A stretch of 64,000 nucleotides of DNA, from positions 558,001 through 622,000 of the forward strand of contig CAWJWD010000004.1 of assembly GCA_963846505.1 (NCBI GenBank), in the 5' to 3' direction. This DNA comes from JACVRW01 sp963846505. Lineage in GTDB: Bacteria > Actinomycetota > Thermoleophilia > Solirubrobacterales > Thermoleophilaceae. Positions 7,308 through 15,665 of the stretch are shown here, one piece after another (the stretch's first letter is position 1; every line of letters begins with the position of its first letter). A program made the position numbers and the translations under genes. Below the pieces are notes generated by a model. The model was not told the origin of the DNA and did no database searches. It was given only the letters and a program-made list of their open reading frames with translations.

Positions 7308-8428
7308 GGTTCCAATGTCGGCCCTGCGCGGCGGGCCTTGAGCCCTGGCGCCCGCTGGAGCAGCTCGTCGAGCGCGGCGAGGAAGCGGTCGTTCTCCGGC
7401 CGCGTACCGTAGGTGACGCGCAGCCGGCCCTGCTGGCCGAGGGCCGTGCCGGCGCGCACGATCACGCCCCGCTCGGCGAGCCCCTTGACGATCTCGGCCT
7501 CGTCGCGGTCGCCGAGGTCGATCCAGGAGAAGTTCGCCTGGCTGTCGGTGCTGGCCAGGCCCCGTGCCTGCAGCTCGGACTCGACGTGCAGCCGCTCGAT
7601 CGCGGTCCGCTCGACGCGCCGCTCGACCTCGTCCTGGTGGGCGAGCGCCTCGCTCGCGGCCGCCTGGGCGAGCGCGTTGACCGAGAACGGCTGGCGCACG
7701 CGGTCGAGCGCGAGCCGGAAGTCCTCGGCGCCGAGCGCGTAGCCGACGCGCAGCCCGCAGAGGCCGTACACCTTCGAGAAGGTGCGCAGCAGCACGAGGT
7801 TGGGGTGCTTCTCGAGCAGGTCGAGCGAGTCGTCGGGGTCCTGCAGGGTCGAGAACTCGACGTAGGCCTCGTCGAGGATCACGCAGACGTGGCGCGGCAG
7901 CTCGGCGACGAAGGCGTCGATCACGTCGGGGGCGAGCGCGGTCGCGGTCGGGTTGTTGGGGTTGCAGACGATCACGATGCGCGTGGCGGCCGTGACCTCG
8001 CGCGCCATCGCCTCGAGGTCGTGGCAACCGTCGTCGTCGAGCGGCACGGTGACCGCCCGCGCACCCGAGGCGGCGGCGAGATGCGGGTACATCGAGAACG
8101 AGGGCCAGGCGTAGACGAGCTCGGCGCCCGGCTCGAGCAGCGCCTCGGCGGCGGACAGCAGCAGCTCGCAGGAGCCGTTGCCGACCGTCACGCGCCCGAT
8201 CGGCACGCCGGTGCGATCGGCGATCCGCTTGCGCAGCGCGGTCTTGCCCGGGTCCGGGTAGCGGTTGAGCGTGCGCAGCTGCGCCTCGACGGCCTCCAGC
8301 ACCTGCGGGTGCGGCGCCCAGGGCGTCTCGTTCGAGGCGAGCTTGACCAGCTCGCCGTCGAAGGCATAGGTCTCGGCGGCCGGGTAGACCGGGATCGCCT
8401 CGATGCGGGCGTTGTACTCGATGCTCAT
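7304..8428 (-). CDS. hisC: Histidinol-phosphate / aromatic aminotransferase (class I/II PLP)
   Basis: PLP-dependent aminotransferase of 374 residues. It has the N-terminal LASNETPW substrate loop, NPNNPT, DEAYVEF and the PLP-lysine motif RTFSKVYGLCGLRVGY, then the C-terminal RVTYGTRPEN. HisC family members convert imidazole acetol phosphate to histidinol phosphate, but relatives act on phenylpyruvate and 4-hydroxyphenylpyruvate. Since it stands between chorismate mutase and an aromatic operon, with no other his gene in view, an aromatic aminotransferase role completing phenylalanine and tyrosine synthesis is plausible. That is context inference; sequence alone does not separate the two. Confidence 0.9.
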   Translation of the reverse strand: MSIEYNARIEAIPVYPAAETYAFDGELVKLASNETPWAPHPQVLEAVEAQLRTLNRYPDPGKTALRKRIADRTGVPIGRVTVGNGSCELLLSAAEALLEPGAELVYAWPSFSMYPHLAAASGARAVTVPLDDDGCHDLEAMAREVTAATRIVIVCNPNNPTATALAPDVIDAFVAELPRHVCVILDEAYVEFSTLQDPDDSLDLLEKHPNLVLLRTFSKVYGLCGLRVGYALGAEDFRLALDRVRQPFSVNALAQAAASEALAHQDEVERRVERTAIERLHVESELQARGLASTDSQANFSWIDLGDRDEAEIVKGLAERGVIVRAGTALGQQGRLRVTYGTRPENDRFLAALDELLQRAPGLKARRAGPTLEP

Positions 8429-8462
8429 CGGCGTTCTCGACGGTAGCGACGGGCAGCGCGGG

Positions 8463-8825
8463 TCACTGCGCCCCCTGCAGGTCTCTGCGCAGCGCCACGG
8501 CCTCGCGCAGGTAGACGTGCTGCGGCTCGCGCTGCGGCTCGGCGTAGCAGTGCAGCATCAGCCGGATCACGCGCGGGAGCGCGCCCGGCACGTCGATCTC
8601 TCGCGCGCACAGCAGCGGCACGTCGCTGAGGCCCATGCGCCGCGCCGCGACGGCGGGGAACTCGGCCGTGAGGTCGTCGGTGCAGGTGAAGATGCAGCTC
8701 ACCATCTGCTCCGGCTCGAGCTGGTTGCGGGACATCACCTCGCTGACGAGCTCGTGCGTCGCGGCGAGGATCTCGTCCGCGTCGTTGCGTTCGACGGTGG
8801 TGGCGCCTCGAAGCGCGCGCAGCAT
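8463..8825 (-). CDS. aroH: Chorismate mutase, AroH type
   Basis: Rearranges chorismate to prephenate. The 120-residue product begins MLRALRGATTVERND and contains FTCTDDL, FPAVAAR, MGL and VPLLCAREI, the hallmark segments of the trimeric Bacillus-type AroH fold with its active-site arginines. ATG 8825 places these motifs at the usual distance from the N-terminus; a GTG one codon upstream is equally possible and there is no clear ribosome binding site. It precedes hisC by 34 bases on the same strand and supplies prephenate to the tyrA product encoded further along. Confidence 0.93.
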   Translation of the reverse strand: MLRALRGATTVERNDADEILAATHELVSEVMSRNQLEPEQMVSCIFTCTDDLTAEFPAVAARRMGLSDVPLLCAREIDVPGALPRVIRLMLHCYAEPQREPQHVYLREAVALRRDLQGAQ

Positions 8826-8982
8826 CACGGCCGGGCATTGTGCCAGTAGCGGGTCGTGCGCTACGCTGGCGGGAGTGCTTTCTCTTCGTCGAGTAGCCGG
8901 CGCCACCGCGCCTCAGTAGCCCGCTCACAGCGGGTGCGGCGGTGGCCATGCCCAGGCGGATACGACGAGGAGATGTGTCTCG

Positions 8983-9168
8983 ATGGATGGTTTCGACGCG
9001 CGTCACGTGATGGCGACGCGAATCGCGAGAGAGTGGGACGAGCAGCACACGGCACCACGGTGGCGCGAGCCCGACCTCGAACCGACACCGCCTACGGTCG
9101 TCGACTTCCCCGCCGCTGCGCCCGCGGCTCAGCCGCTCGCCACAGCCGCTCCACCTCCTGCCGCGTAA
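8983..9168 (+). CDS. Possible small acidic protein, uncertain
   Basis: A 61-codon ORF ending in an Ala/Pro-rich tail. It has GAGGAG about 10 bases before ATG 8983 and fills the gap between aroH and rluB, but its 3' third overlaps the end of rluB on the other strand by 77 bases. No family is recognised. The first 30 residues (with WDEQH and RWREPD) look like natural protein; the tail may just reflect the opposite gene. The rest of 8826-9091 shows nothing else. Confidence 0.3.
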   Translation: MDGFDARHVMATRIAREWDEQHTAPRWREPDLEPTPPTVVDFPAAAPAAQPLATAAPPPAA

Positions 9169-9820
9169 GCCGCCGGCTCTCTCCCTCCCCGAGACCGCGC
9201 AGCCCCAGCGGCCCGAAGGCGACCCGCTGCAGCTCGGTGACGCGATGGCCGACGGCCTCGCACATGCGCCGCACCTGACGCTTGCGACCCTCGCGCAGCT
9301 CGATCTCGAGCACCCCGTTGGCCACGACGCGCACCCGCGCCGGCGCGGTGTGGCCGTCGTCGAGCTTCACCCCCTTGCGCAGCGCCTGCACGCTCGCCTC
9401 GCTGATCCGTCCGGGGACGACGCGAGCGCGGTAGACCTTCTTGACGCCGTAGCGCGGGTGGGTGAGCCGGTCGGCCAGCTCGCCGTCGTTGGTGAGCAGG
9501 AGCAGCCCGGTGCTGTCCGCGTCGAGGCGGCCGACCGGATACAGCCGCCGACGCGACTTGATCAGCTCGACGACGGTCGGGCGCCCGTGCGTGTCCTGGG
9601 CGGTGGAGACGACGCCGCGGGGCTTGTTGAGCGCGAACACCTCGCGTGGCTCGGGCCTGACCGGGCGCCCGTCGACCTCCACCCCGCTGTCCTCGTCCAC
9701 GTCGCGCGCCGGGTCGGTGACCGTGGCGCCGGCGATCGTCACGCGACCCTCGCCGATCATGACCTCGGCGGCGCGGCGGGAGGCGACGCCGGCGTGGGCG
9801 AGGTACTTGACGAGGCGCAT
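9092..9820 (-). CDS. rluB: 23S rRNA pseudouridine synthase, RluB/RsuA family
   Basis: A 242-residue protein with an N-terminal S4 RNA-binding domain (MRLVKYLAHAGVASRRAAE, residues 1-60) and a RsuA/RluB catalytic domain. The catalytic aspartate lies in GRLDADSTGLLLLTNDGELA; LNKPRGVVST and REGRKRQVRRM are also conserved. It would isomerise a specific uridine in 23S rRNA (RluB-like) rather than 16S (RsuA), as is usual for Gram-positive members, but the exact site is not deducible. ATG 9820 begins at the S4 domain. It is divergent from rlmN, with 73 bases between the starts. Confidence 0.92.
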   Translation of the reverse strand: MRLVKYLAHAGVASRRAAEVMIGEGRVTIAGATVTDPARDVDEDSGVEVDGRPVRPEPREVFALNKPRGVVSTAQDTHGRPTVVELIKSRRRLYPVGRLDADSTGLLLLTNDGELADRLTHPRYGVKKVYRARVVPGRISEASVQALRKGVKLDDGHTAPARVRVVANGVLEIELREGRKRQVRRMCEAVGHRVTELQRVAFGPLGLRGLGEGESRRLTRQEVERLWRAAEPRAQRRGSRRP

Positions 9821-9893
9821 GCCGGGAGCCTCGCAGGAGCGCCGACGAACCGCCGCCTCGGACGCTTCGCCGCCCGTCGGGCACACTAGGCAC

Positions 9894-10889
9894 GTGAATC
9901 TGCAGCGCCTCGACAGCCTGCTCGCCGAGCGCGGCGAGCCAGCCTTCCGCGCCGGCCAGGTGTGGGAGTGGCTCGCGCGCGGGGTCGCGTCGTTCGACGA
10001 GATGACGAACCTCCCGCTCGAGCTGCGCGAGGCGCTGGCCACTGAGCTGCCGCTCTCGACGCTCGAGACCGTCCGCGAGGCGCTCGCCTCCGACGGCACC
10101 GAGAAGGCGCTGTTCGAGACCGGCGACGGGCGTCCGCTCGAGGCCGTGCTGATGCGCTACCGCGACGGCCGCCGCTCGATCTGCCTCTCGAGCCAGTCCG
10201 GCTGCCCGCTGACGTGCACCTTCTGCGCCACCGGCACGATGAAGTTCGGCCGCAACCTGACGACCTCCGAGATCCTCGACCAGGCGCTGCACTTCCGCCG
10301 CAAGGAGGCGGTCAACCACGTCGTCTTCATGGGCATGGGCGAGCCGCTGATGAACCTCGACAACGTGCTCGAGGCCTGCCGGCGCCTGCCCGACGTCGGC
10401 GTCGCCACCTCGCACACGGCGATCTCGACCGTCGGCTGGATCCCCGGCATCGACCGCCTCGCCGCCGAGGGCCCGCCCGTCCGCCTCGCGCTCTCGCTGC
10501 ACGCCGCCGACGAGGCGCTGCGATCGGAGATCATGCCCGTCAACGACCGCTATCCGCTGGCGGACGTGCTCGCCGCCTGCCTGCGCTGGCACGAGGTGCG
10601 CAAGCGCCAGGTGTTCGTCGAGTACCTGATGCTCGACGGCGTCAACGACCGCTACGAGCAGGCCCACGCCCTCGCCGACGTGCTCCAGCCGCGCACCGCG
10701 TTCAAGGTCAACTTGATCCCGTACAACCCCACCGGCTCGGAGTACCGCGGCTCCACCCGCCAGGCGATCCACGTCTTCAAGGAGACCCTCGAGCGACGCG
10801 GCATCCGCGCCACGGTCCGCCTCACGCGCGGCCGTGACATCGACGCCGCCTGCGGCCAGCTCGCGGCACGCGAGCGCGAGGCAGCATAG
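9894..10889 (+). CDS. rlmN: 23S rRNA (adenine-2503-C2) methyltransferase RlmN
   Basis: Radical SAM methyltransferase, 331 residues. The iron-sulfur motif CxxxCxxC appears as CPLTCTFC, after ICLSSQSG, which carries the methylene-bearing cysteine region; GMGEPL, LALSLHA, YLMLDGVND, LIPYNP and the C-terminal AACGQL with the second catalytic cysteine are all present. It methylates A2503 of 23S rRNA and often A37 of some tRNAs. The start is GTG 9894, since the ORF open further upstream overlaps rluB on the other strand. Confidence 0.95.
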   Translation: MNLQRLDSLLAERGEPAFRAGQVWEWLARGVASFDEMTNLPLELREALATELPLSTLETVREALASDGTEKALFETGDGRPLEAVLMRYRDGRRSICLSSQSGCPLTCTFCATGTMKFGRNLTTSEILDQALHFRRKEAVNHVVFMGMGEPLMNLDNVLEACRRLPDVGVATSHTAISTVGWIPGIDRLAAEGPPVRLALSLHAADEALRSEIMPVNDRYPLADVLAACLRWHEVRKRQVFVEYLMLDGVNDRYEQAHALADVLQPRTAFKVNLIPYNPTGSEYRGSTRQAIHVFKETLERRGIRATVRLTRGRDIDAACGQLAAREREAA

Positions 10890-10961
10890 TTACTAAATAC
10901 TGGGGTTGAGTTTTTCGATCAGCCCGTGGGAGGATCGCTTGACTTCGAGCGAGGAGCAGCG

Positions 10962-12188
10962 GTGACCGTTCACGAGACCCTGTCCGTCTCCTACCACCAG
11001 CAGGACACCGACTACTACTGCGGCGCGGCCTGCGCCCAGATGGTGCTGGACTCGATCGGCGGAGGCCTCCAGAGCCAGGACGGCATCTACGTCGACGAGC
11101 GCAATCACACCAGCGAGCTGGCCTCGTGGTACAACCCGCCGGACGGGCTGCAGTGGGTGCTGAACGACCGCCGCCCAGTCGGATTCGGCGGCTGGTTCGC
11201 GCTCTACTCGCTGGCGACCGAGGACGCGATCTCGCGCAAGCTCTGCTGGACGATCCACCACTACGGGGTCGCGCCGATCGCGATGGTCTACGGCGGCGAC
11301 CACTGGATCGTCGTACGTGGCTTCGAGGCCAGCGCCGCTCCGACGGAGTCGGGCGACACCTCGTACAGCATCAGCGCCTTCGACGTGAACAACCCGTGGC
11401 CGCCGACGCCGAGCGCCTCCGCCCCTCCTCCTCCGCCCCCGCCGCCACACAGCGCCGGCGACGGCTGCGGCAGCGGCATCAGCGACGGCGTGAACCGGGG
11501 CCTCGCCAACGAGCACATCGCCTACTCGGCCTGGAAGTCCACCTACGCGACCGCCAACAAGTACGGCAGCCTCTGGAACGGCCAGCACGTGGCCGTGTGC
11601 GATCCCGATCCGCCAGCCGAAGGCCCGGGAAAGCAGGAACCGAGCAAGCGATCCAGAGGCCATCGGCTAGTGAGGCCGGGGGCCGCGATCAAGGGCGCGC
11701 TCGCCGGGCTGGAGCGGCACGGCCTGCCCGACCGCGAGGACTGGCAGCCCGCGCTGCGCGGCGCGGAGCCGGGAACGCCCGTCCTCGTGCAGCGACTCGA
11801 CGAGATCGACTCGTACTACTTCATCGTGCCGTTCACGCGCGGTAGGAAGGGCGTCACCGCTGCCGTGGCAGTGGACGGCTGGTCCGGCGACTACCGCCAG
11901 GCGATCTCGGTCCCGCCCGAAGGCTCCAGCATCCTCTCGGCGCTCGAGTCGAAGGCCGTGCTCGACCTGATCCTCGGCCAGACGCTGGAGCTGGAGGGCA
12001 GGCAGGGACGGCTGCCCGTGCGCAAGGAGGCCTACAGCCTCTATCCGGCCCTGGTCTGGCGACCGTGTCTGGAATCCTTGTCTCCATTCGTGCCCTTCCA
12101 CATGCTGACCGTCGGCGCGCACAGGATCTACGTCCGCCCGGACCGCCAGATCTTCACGTTCCTCCACACCGACACGCCGGGCATCTGA
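10962..12188 (+). CDS. C39-like cysteine peptidase with C-terminal PepSY-like domain
   Basis: A 408-residue protein. Residues 8-27 (YHQQDTDYYCGAACAQMVLD) hold the Gln/Asp and catalytic Cys of a papain-like C39 peptidase; GGDHWIVVRGF supplies the histidine and FDVNNPW the aspartate/asparagine. A proline run (eight in a row) separates this from a C-terminal domain, about residues 240-408, that resembles the product of the next gene. GTG 10962 is chosen because GAGGAG lies 5 bases before it; an earlier GTG at 10926 lacks one. No signal peptide is visible, so the site of action is unclear. Substrate unknown. Confidence 0.72.
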   Translation: MTVHETLSVSYHQQDTDYYCGAACAQMVLDSIGGGLQSQDGIYVDERNHTSELASWYNPPDGLQWVLNDRRPVGFGGWFALYSLATEDAISRKLCWTIHHYGVAPIAMVYGGDHWIVVRGFEASAAPTESGDTSYSISAFDVNNPWPPTPSASAPPPPPPPPHSAGDGCGSGISDGVNRGLANEHIAYSAWKSTYATANKYGSLWNGQHVAVCDPDPPAEGPGKQEPSKRSRGHRLVRPGAAIKGALAGLERHGLPDREDWQPALRGAEPGTPVLVQRLDEIDSYYFIVPFTRGRKGVTAAVAVDGWSGDYRQAISVPPEGSSILSALESKAVLDLILGQTLELEGRQGRLPVRKEAYSLYPALVWRPCLESLSPFVPFHMLTVGAHRIYVRPDRQIFTFLHTDTPGI

Positions 12189-12221
12189 TCGGCGCATGAC
12201 GGGACCCGGCGCTCCGTAGCC

Positions 12222-12695
12222 ATGGCCGGCGTCTCGGAGCGCCAAGCGATCGACCTCGCGCGCACGCGCCTGGAGCTCGGGCCCGAGGCGCGGGCGCGAG
12301 TGTTCGAAGTCGATCGCGTCGCCTCCTTCGAGGGGTCGTACTACCTGCTCGTCTTCGACGAGGCTGGTGAGGCAGGGGGTCTCGCGGCCGTCGACGCCGC
12401 CAGCGGCGAGGTGACCAACTGGGCGACGCTGCCGGGTGGCGGCGCACCGATCCCGCTCGACGCGGAGTCCGCGAGGGACCGCAGCGGCCTGGGCCAGGGC
12501 AGCCGGACCAGGCTGGTCTGGACGTCGTTTCGCGGCTCTCGCTCCCCCCTCTACCCGGTGTGGGAGGTCAGCGAGCCAGAACGGACGGTCTACGTCGACC
12601 AGCAGGGAGGAGTCTGGACGTCGCTCGCCCCGTCGACGCGTGGCGGCGGCGGTCAGGGCTCCGGTCGATCTGCCTCGTCGCCGGGCCTCGGATAG
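12222..12695 (+). CDS. PepSY-like domain protein related to the C-terminus of the upstream peptidase
   Basis: A 157-residue protein without signal peptide or membrane segment. Its core (EVDRVASFEGSYYLLVF, then AVDAASGEV, then LVWTSF, PVWEV and VYVDQQGGVW) lines up by eye with the last 170 residues of the C39-like peptidase (RLDEIDSYYFIVPF, AVDGWSGDY, LVWRPC, IYVRPDRQIF). The pattern recalls PepSY modules, which bind or inhibit peptidases; an inhibitor or chaperone role is inference. The end overlaps the convergent metallophosphoesterase by 43 bases. Confidence 0.6.
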   Translation: MAGVSERQAIDLARTRLELGPEARARVFEVDRVASFEGSYYLLVFDEAGEAGGLAAVDAASGEVTNWATLPGGGAPIPLDAESARDRSGLGQGSRTRLVWTSFRGSRSPLYPVWEVSEPERTVYVDQQGGVWTSLAPSTRGGGGQGSGRSASSPGLG

Positions 12696-14230
12696 CGCTG
12701 GCAGACGCCGGACGGGCGCTCGCAGTCGCTGAGCAGCACGCGGCGAGCCTCGGCGGCGCCGGAGACCGGCTCGACCGCGATCAGGTCGACGGCCTCGGCC
12801 GTTGCGCTCGGGGAGAAGTGCAGGTCGCCGAGGCCGACGACGTCGCGGCCGATGCCGTAGAGGCCGCTGGCGCCGACGGTGCCGGCGTCGATCACCGAGA
12901 CCGAGCCGTAGCTCGTCACGTGCTGCGCGTGGTCGTGGCCGGTGAGGATCGTCAGCTGTGGTGGGTTCCCGCGCTCGAGCAGGGTCCGGGCCAGCCGCTG
13001 CGCGAGGCCGTTCTGATGCACGAGCACGACGTCCGGGGTCCGGGGCAGTCCGTCGAACCAGTGCAGCAGCTGCCGGTCGGCTCGCTCGGCGGCACGGTCC
13101 GGGTCGGGGAGCTCGGAGAAGGAGAAGACGCGCTCGGGCGAGCCCGGATCGCGGCGGCGCCATTCGAGCGGGTCGTCGAAGCCGGCCACCAGCAGGCCGG
13201 CGACGCGTGCCATCGGCGCGCCGTGGCTGCCGTCGGGGCGCAGCACGCCGCGCCGGGTCAGGACCGTCACGCCGCGCCGGGCGAGTGCGCGCATGAGGCG
13301 GACCGAGTCGTGGTTGCCCGAGACCGCCACCACGCGCCGGCCGAGACCGGCGACGGCCGGGGCGAGCAGGCGGGTCTCGGTCGCGTCCCCGTCGCGCCCG
13401 AAGTCGCCGACGAAGAAGACCGGCTTGCCCGTGGCGAACTCGCGCAACGAGTCGAGCGCCGGGCGGTTGTCGTGCAGGTCGGATGCGAGCAATGCCTGCG
13501 GACCGCCCTCCAGCCGCCCGGCGGCCGGGGCCGCCAGCAGGGAGGCGAAGCCGCGCACGGCGGCCTCGACCTTCGAGCCGTAGCCGTCCCCCGCCCGCCG
13601 CGCGTTCTCCGCGGCGTCGAGCAGCTGCACGAGCTCGGCCCCTCGCGCGTAGAAGGTCGGATGGTCGACCGCGGCCGCGTCGAAGGTCGCCTGCGCGCGC
13701 CAGATCGTCAGGCCGCAGACGAGCGCCGCGAGCACGAGCACGAGCAGCGGCAGACCGATCAGCGACGCCTTCCGGCGCTCGCCGAAGGCGGCGAGCGCCA
13801 GGCCGAGCATCAACGCCAGCAGCGCGGCGCCGCCGAGCGCGAAGCGCAGCGTACGCAGCACGGTCGCGCCGACGGCGTCGCGCAGGTCGTCCTCCACCCC
13901 GCCGACCAGCGCCCGATCCCCGTTGGCCGCACGCAGCACCGCGTCGCGGTCGACCCGGCGCGGCTCGAGCCGCACGCGCATCGGCGCGGAGAAGGCGCGC
14001 ACCCGCACGCCCCAGTCGGCCAGCGGCACGTACGCGTCCAACTCGCCGCGGGTGTTCGGGGTCACCCGCACCGACACGCTGCCGAGGTCGGTCTCGTACT
14101 CGCCGGGGCTGGCGACGCGCAGGCCGAGCCAGACGCCGCCGACGGCGAGCGCGAGGCAGCCGGCGACCACGGCGAGCGCGGTCGCGACCCGCCGTGGCCG
14201 GGAGCGCCGAGGGTCGATCGAAGGGCACAC
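12653..14230 (-). CDS. Membrane-anchored metallophosphoesterase
   Basis: A 525-residue protein with an N-terminal transmembrane helix (residues about 17-36), an external segment, two more helices near 135-180, and a C-terminal calcineurin-like phosphoesterase domain. The metal ligands appear as SDLHDN, VGDFGRDG, SGNHDS, VLVHQNG and TGHDHAQ in the canonical order. Substrate unknown. GTG 14230 places the first helix near the N-terminus; the frame stays open upstream but that part is arginine-rich and overlaps the divergent gene. It is 68 bases from the DUF2254 gene on the other strand. Confidence 0.82.
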   Translation of the reverse strand: MCPSIDPRRSRPRRVATALAVVAGCLALAVGGVWLGLRVASPGEYETDLGSVSVRVTPNTRGELDAYVPLADWGVRVRAFSAPMRVRLEPRRVDRDAVLRAANGDRALVGGVEDDLRDAVGATVLRTLRFALGGAALLALMLGLALAAFGERRKASLIGLPLLVLVLAALVCGLTIWRAQATFDAAAVDHPTFYARGAELVQLLDAAENARRAGDGYGSKVEAAVRGFASLLAAPAAGRLEGGPQALLASDLHDNRPALDSLREFATGKPVFFVGDFGRDGDATETRLLAPAVAGLGRRVVAVSGNHDSVRLMRALARRGVTVLTRRGVLRPDGSHGAPMARVAGLLVAGFDDPLEWRRRDPGSPERVFSFSELPDPDRAAERADRQLLHWFDGLPRTPDVVLVHQNGLAQRLARTLLERGNPPQLTILTGHDHAQHVTSYGSVSVIDAGTVGASGLYGIGRDVVGLGDLHFSPSATAEAVDLIAVEPVSGAAEARRVLLSDCERPSGVCQRYPRPGDEADRPEP

Positions 14231-14298
14231 GTCAGACAACACTCGCGGACGGCGATGGTCGCCGCCGTCGTCCGGGGACGCGGTCACGCTTGCGGGCC

Positions 14299-15621
14299 AT
14301 GCCTCGGCTGCGAGACCAGCTGTCGGCGAGCGAGCGGTCGCGCAGCTGGCGGCTGCGGTTCCGGCTACGGGAGTGGCTGGCGCGCAGCCTGCTCGTCGTG
14401 CCGTGCCTCTACATCGTGATCGCGCTCCTGCTCGGAGAGCTGATCCCGCGGATGGAGGGCGAGCGGGACGTCCTCTCGCTCGAGCTCGACCAGGACTCGG
14501 CACGGACGTTCCTGTCGGCGGTCGCCGGCGGGATGATCTCCTTCACCGGGCTCGTCGTCTCGATCGCGGTGGTGGTCGTGCAGTTCGGGGCCAGCCAGTT
14601 CACCCCGCGGCTGGTCGGCGGCTTCCGGCGCGATCCCGTGGTCAAGCACGCGCTGGGGATCTTCATCGCGCCCGCCATCTTCGCGCTGGCCTCGCTGCGC
14701 AACATCGGGCGCGAGGGCTCGACGGTCGTGCCGAGCCTGACGCTGGGCGTCAACTTCCTGCTGCTGATCGTCGCGGTGCTGGCCTTCTTCCTGCTCGTCA
14801 GCCGGCTGCTCGACCTCCTGCGCCCGCGGCGGATCGTGGCGCAGGTCGTCGACCGCGCCCAGCGGGGCGTGCGCGAGGCGTATCCCTTCCCCCTCGGCCA
14901 GACGCCGGCACACGAGCCGGTCGCCGACACGGACACGACCACGGTGCTGACGCACGACGGGCGCGCGGGCGTGCTGTCGGCCCTCGACCGGGCGCGAATC
15001 GTGCGCGCGGCCACCGAGGCGGGCGTGCTCGTGGAGGTCTCGGCCGGGATCGGGGGCTTCGTGCCCCACGGCGCACCGCTGTTCGTCGTGCACGGCATGG
15101 CCGAGCGGCTCGACGTCGCCGAGCTGCGACGCTCGGCGATCCTCGCCGAGGAACGCACCACGACCCAGGATCCCGCCTTCGCGATCCGGGCCATCGTCGA
15201 CATCGCGCTGCGCGCGCTCTCCCCGGCGGTCAACGATCCGACGACCGCGGTGCACGTGCTGGACGGGATCGAGGCGCTGCTGCTCGACCTCTCCTCCCGC
15301 GACCTCGAGCGCAGCCGCATCGACGACGAGCAGGGCAACCTGCGGCTGGTCTACCCCAACCCCGGCTGGGAGGCCCTGCTCGACCTCTCGCTGACGGAGA
15401 TCCGCCACTACGGAGCCGACTCCCCTCAGATCGCCCGCCGCCTGCGCGCCCTGCTGCTGGCCCTGGTCGACTCCACCCCCTCCGCGCGCCACCCAGCGCT
15501 GCAGGCCCAGCTCGCCCGCCTCGACAGTGCGGTGCACACGGCCTATGCCGACCCGGTCGAGCGCGCGCACGCCGAGGTGCCCGACCACCTCGGCCTCGGG
15601 CACACCGTCGGCGGGCGCTGA
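14299..15621 (+). CDS. DUF2254 family membrane protein
   Basis: A 440-residue protein with four likely transmembrane helices in its first 180 residues (near 32-52, 75-100, 118-135, 145-168) and a soluble C-terminal region. The segment SFTGLVVSIAVVVVQFGASQFTPR followed by FRRD is characteristic of DUF2254, and LSPAVNDPTTAVHVLD with RHYG is conserved in the soluble half. Function unknown. ATG 14299 is the first start that places a basic stretch before the first helix. It is divergent from the phosphoesterase gene and convergent with the lipoprotein gene. Confidence 0.85.
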   Translation: MPRLRDQLSASERSRSWRLRFRLREWLARSLLVVPCLYIVIALLLGELIPRMEGERDVLSLELDQDSARTFLSAVAGGMISFTGLVVSIAVVVVQFGASQFTPRLVGGFRRDPVVKHALGIFIAPAIFALASLRNIGREGSTVVPSLTLGVNFLLLIVAVLAFFLLVSRLLDLLRPRRIVAQVVDRAQRGVREAYPFPLGQTPAHEPVADTDTTTVLTHDGRAGVLSALDRARIVRAATEAGVLVEVSAGIGGFVPHGAPLFVVHGMAERLDVAELRRSAILAEERTTTQDPAFAIRAIVDIALRALSPAVNDPTTAVHVLDGIEALLLDLSSRDLERSRIDDEQGNLRLVYPNPGWEALLDLSLTEIRHYGADSPQIARRLRALLLALVDSTPSARHPALQAQLARLDSAVHTAYADPVERAHAEVPDHLGLGHTVGGR

Positions 15622-15665
15622 GGCGCGCCTCCGCACCGACGGGCGCGGAGACGCTGGGGCGAGGC

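Noticed and set aside
11427..11452. Proline-coding CCG/CCT repeat as a microsatellite or recombination site
   Set aside because: It is an in-frame proline linker in the C39-like protein with mixed codons.
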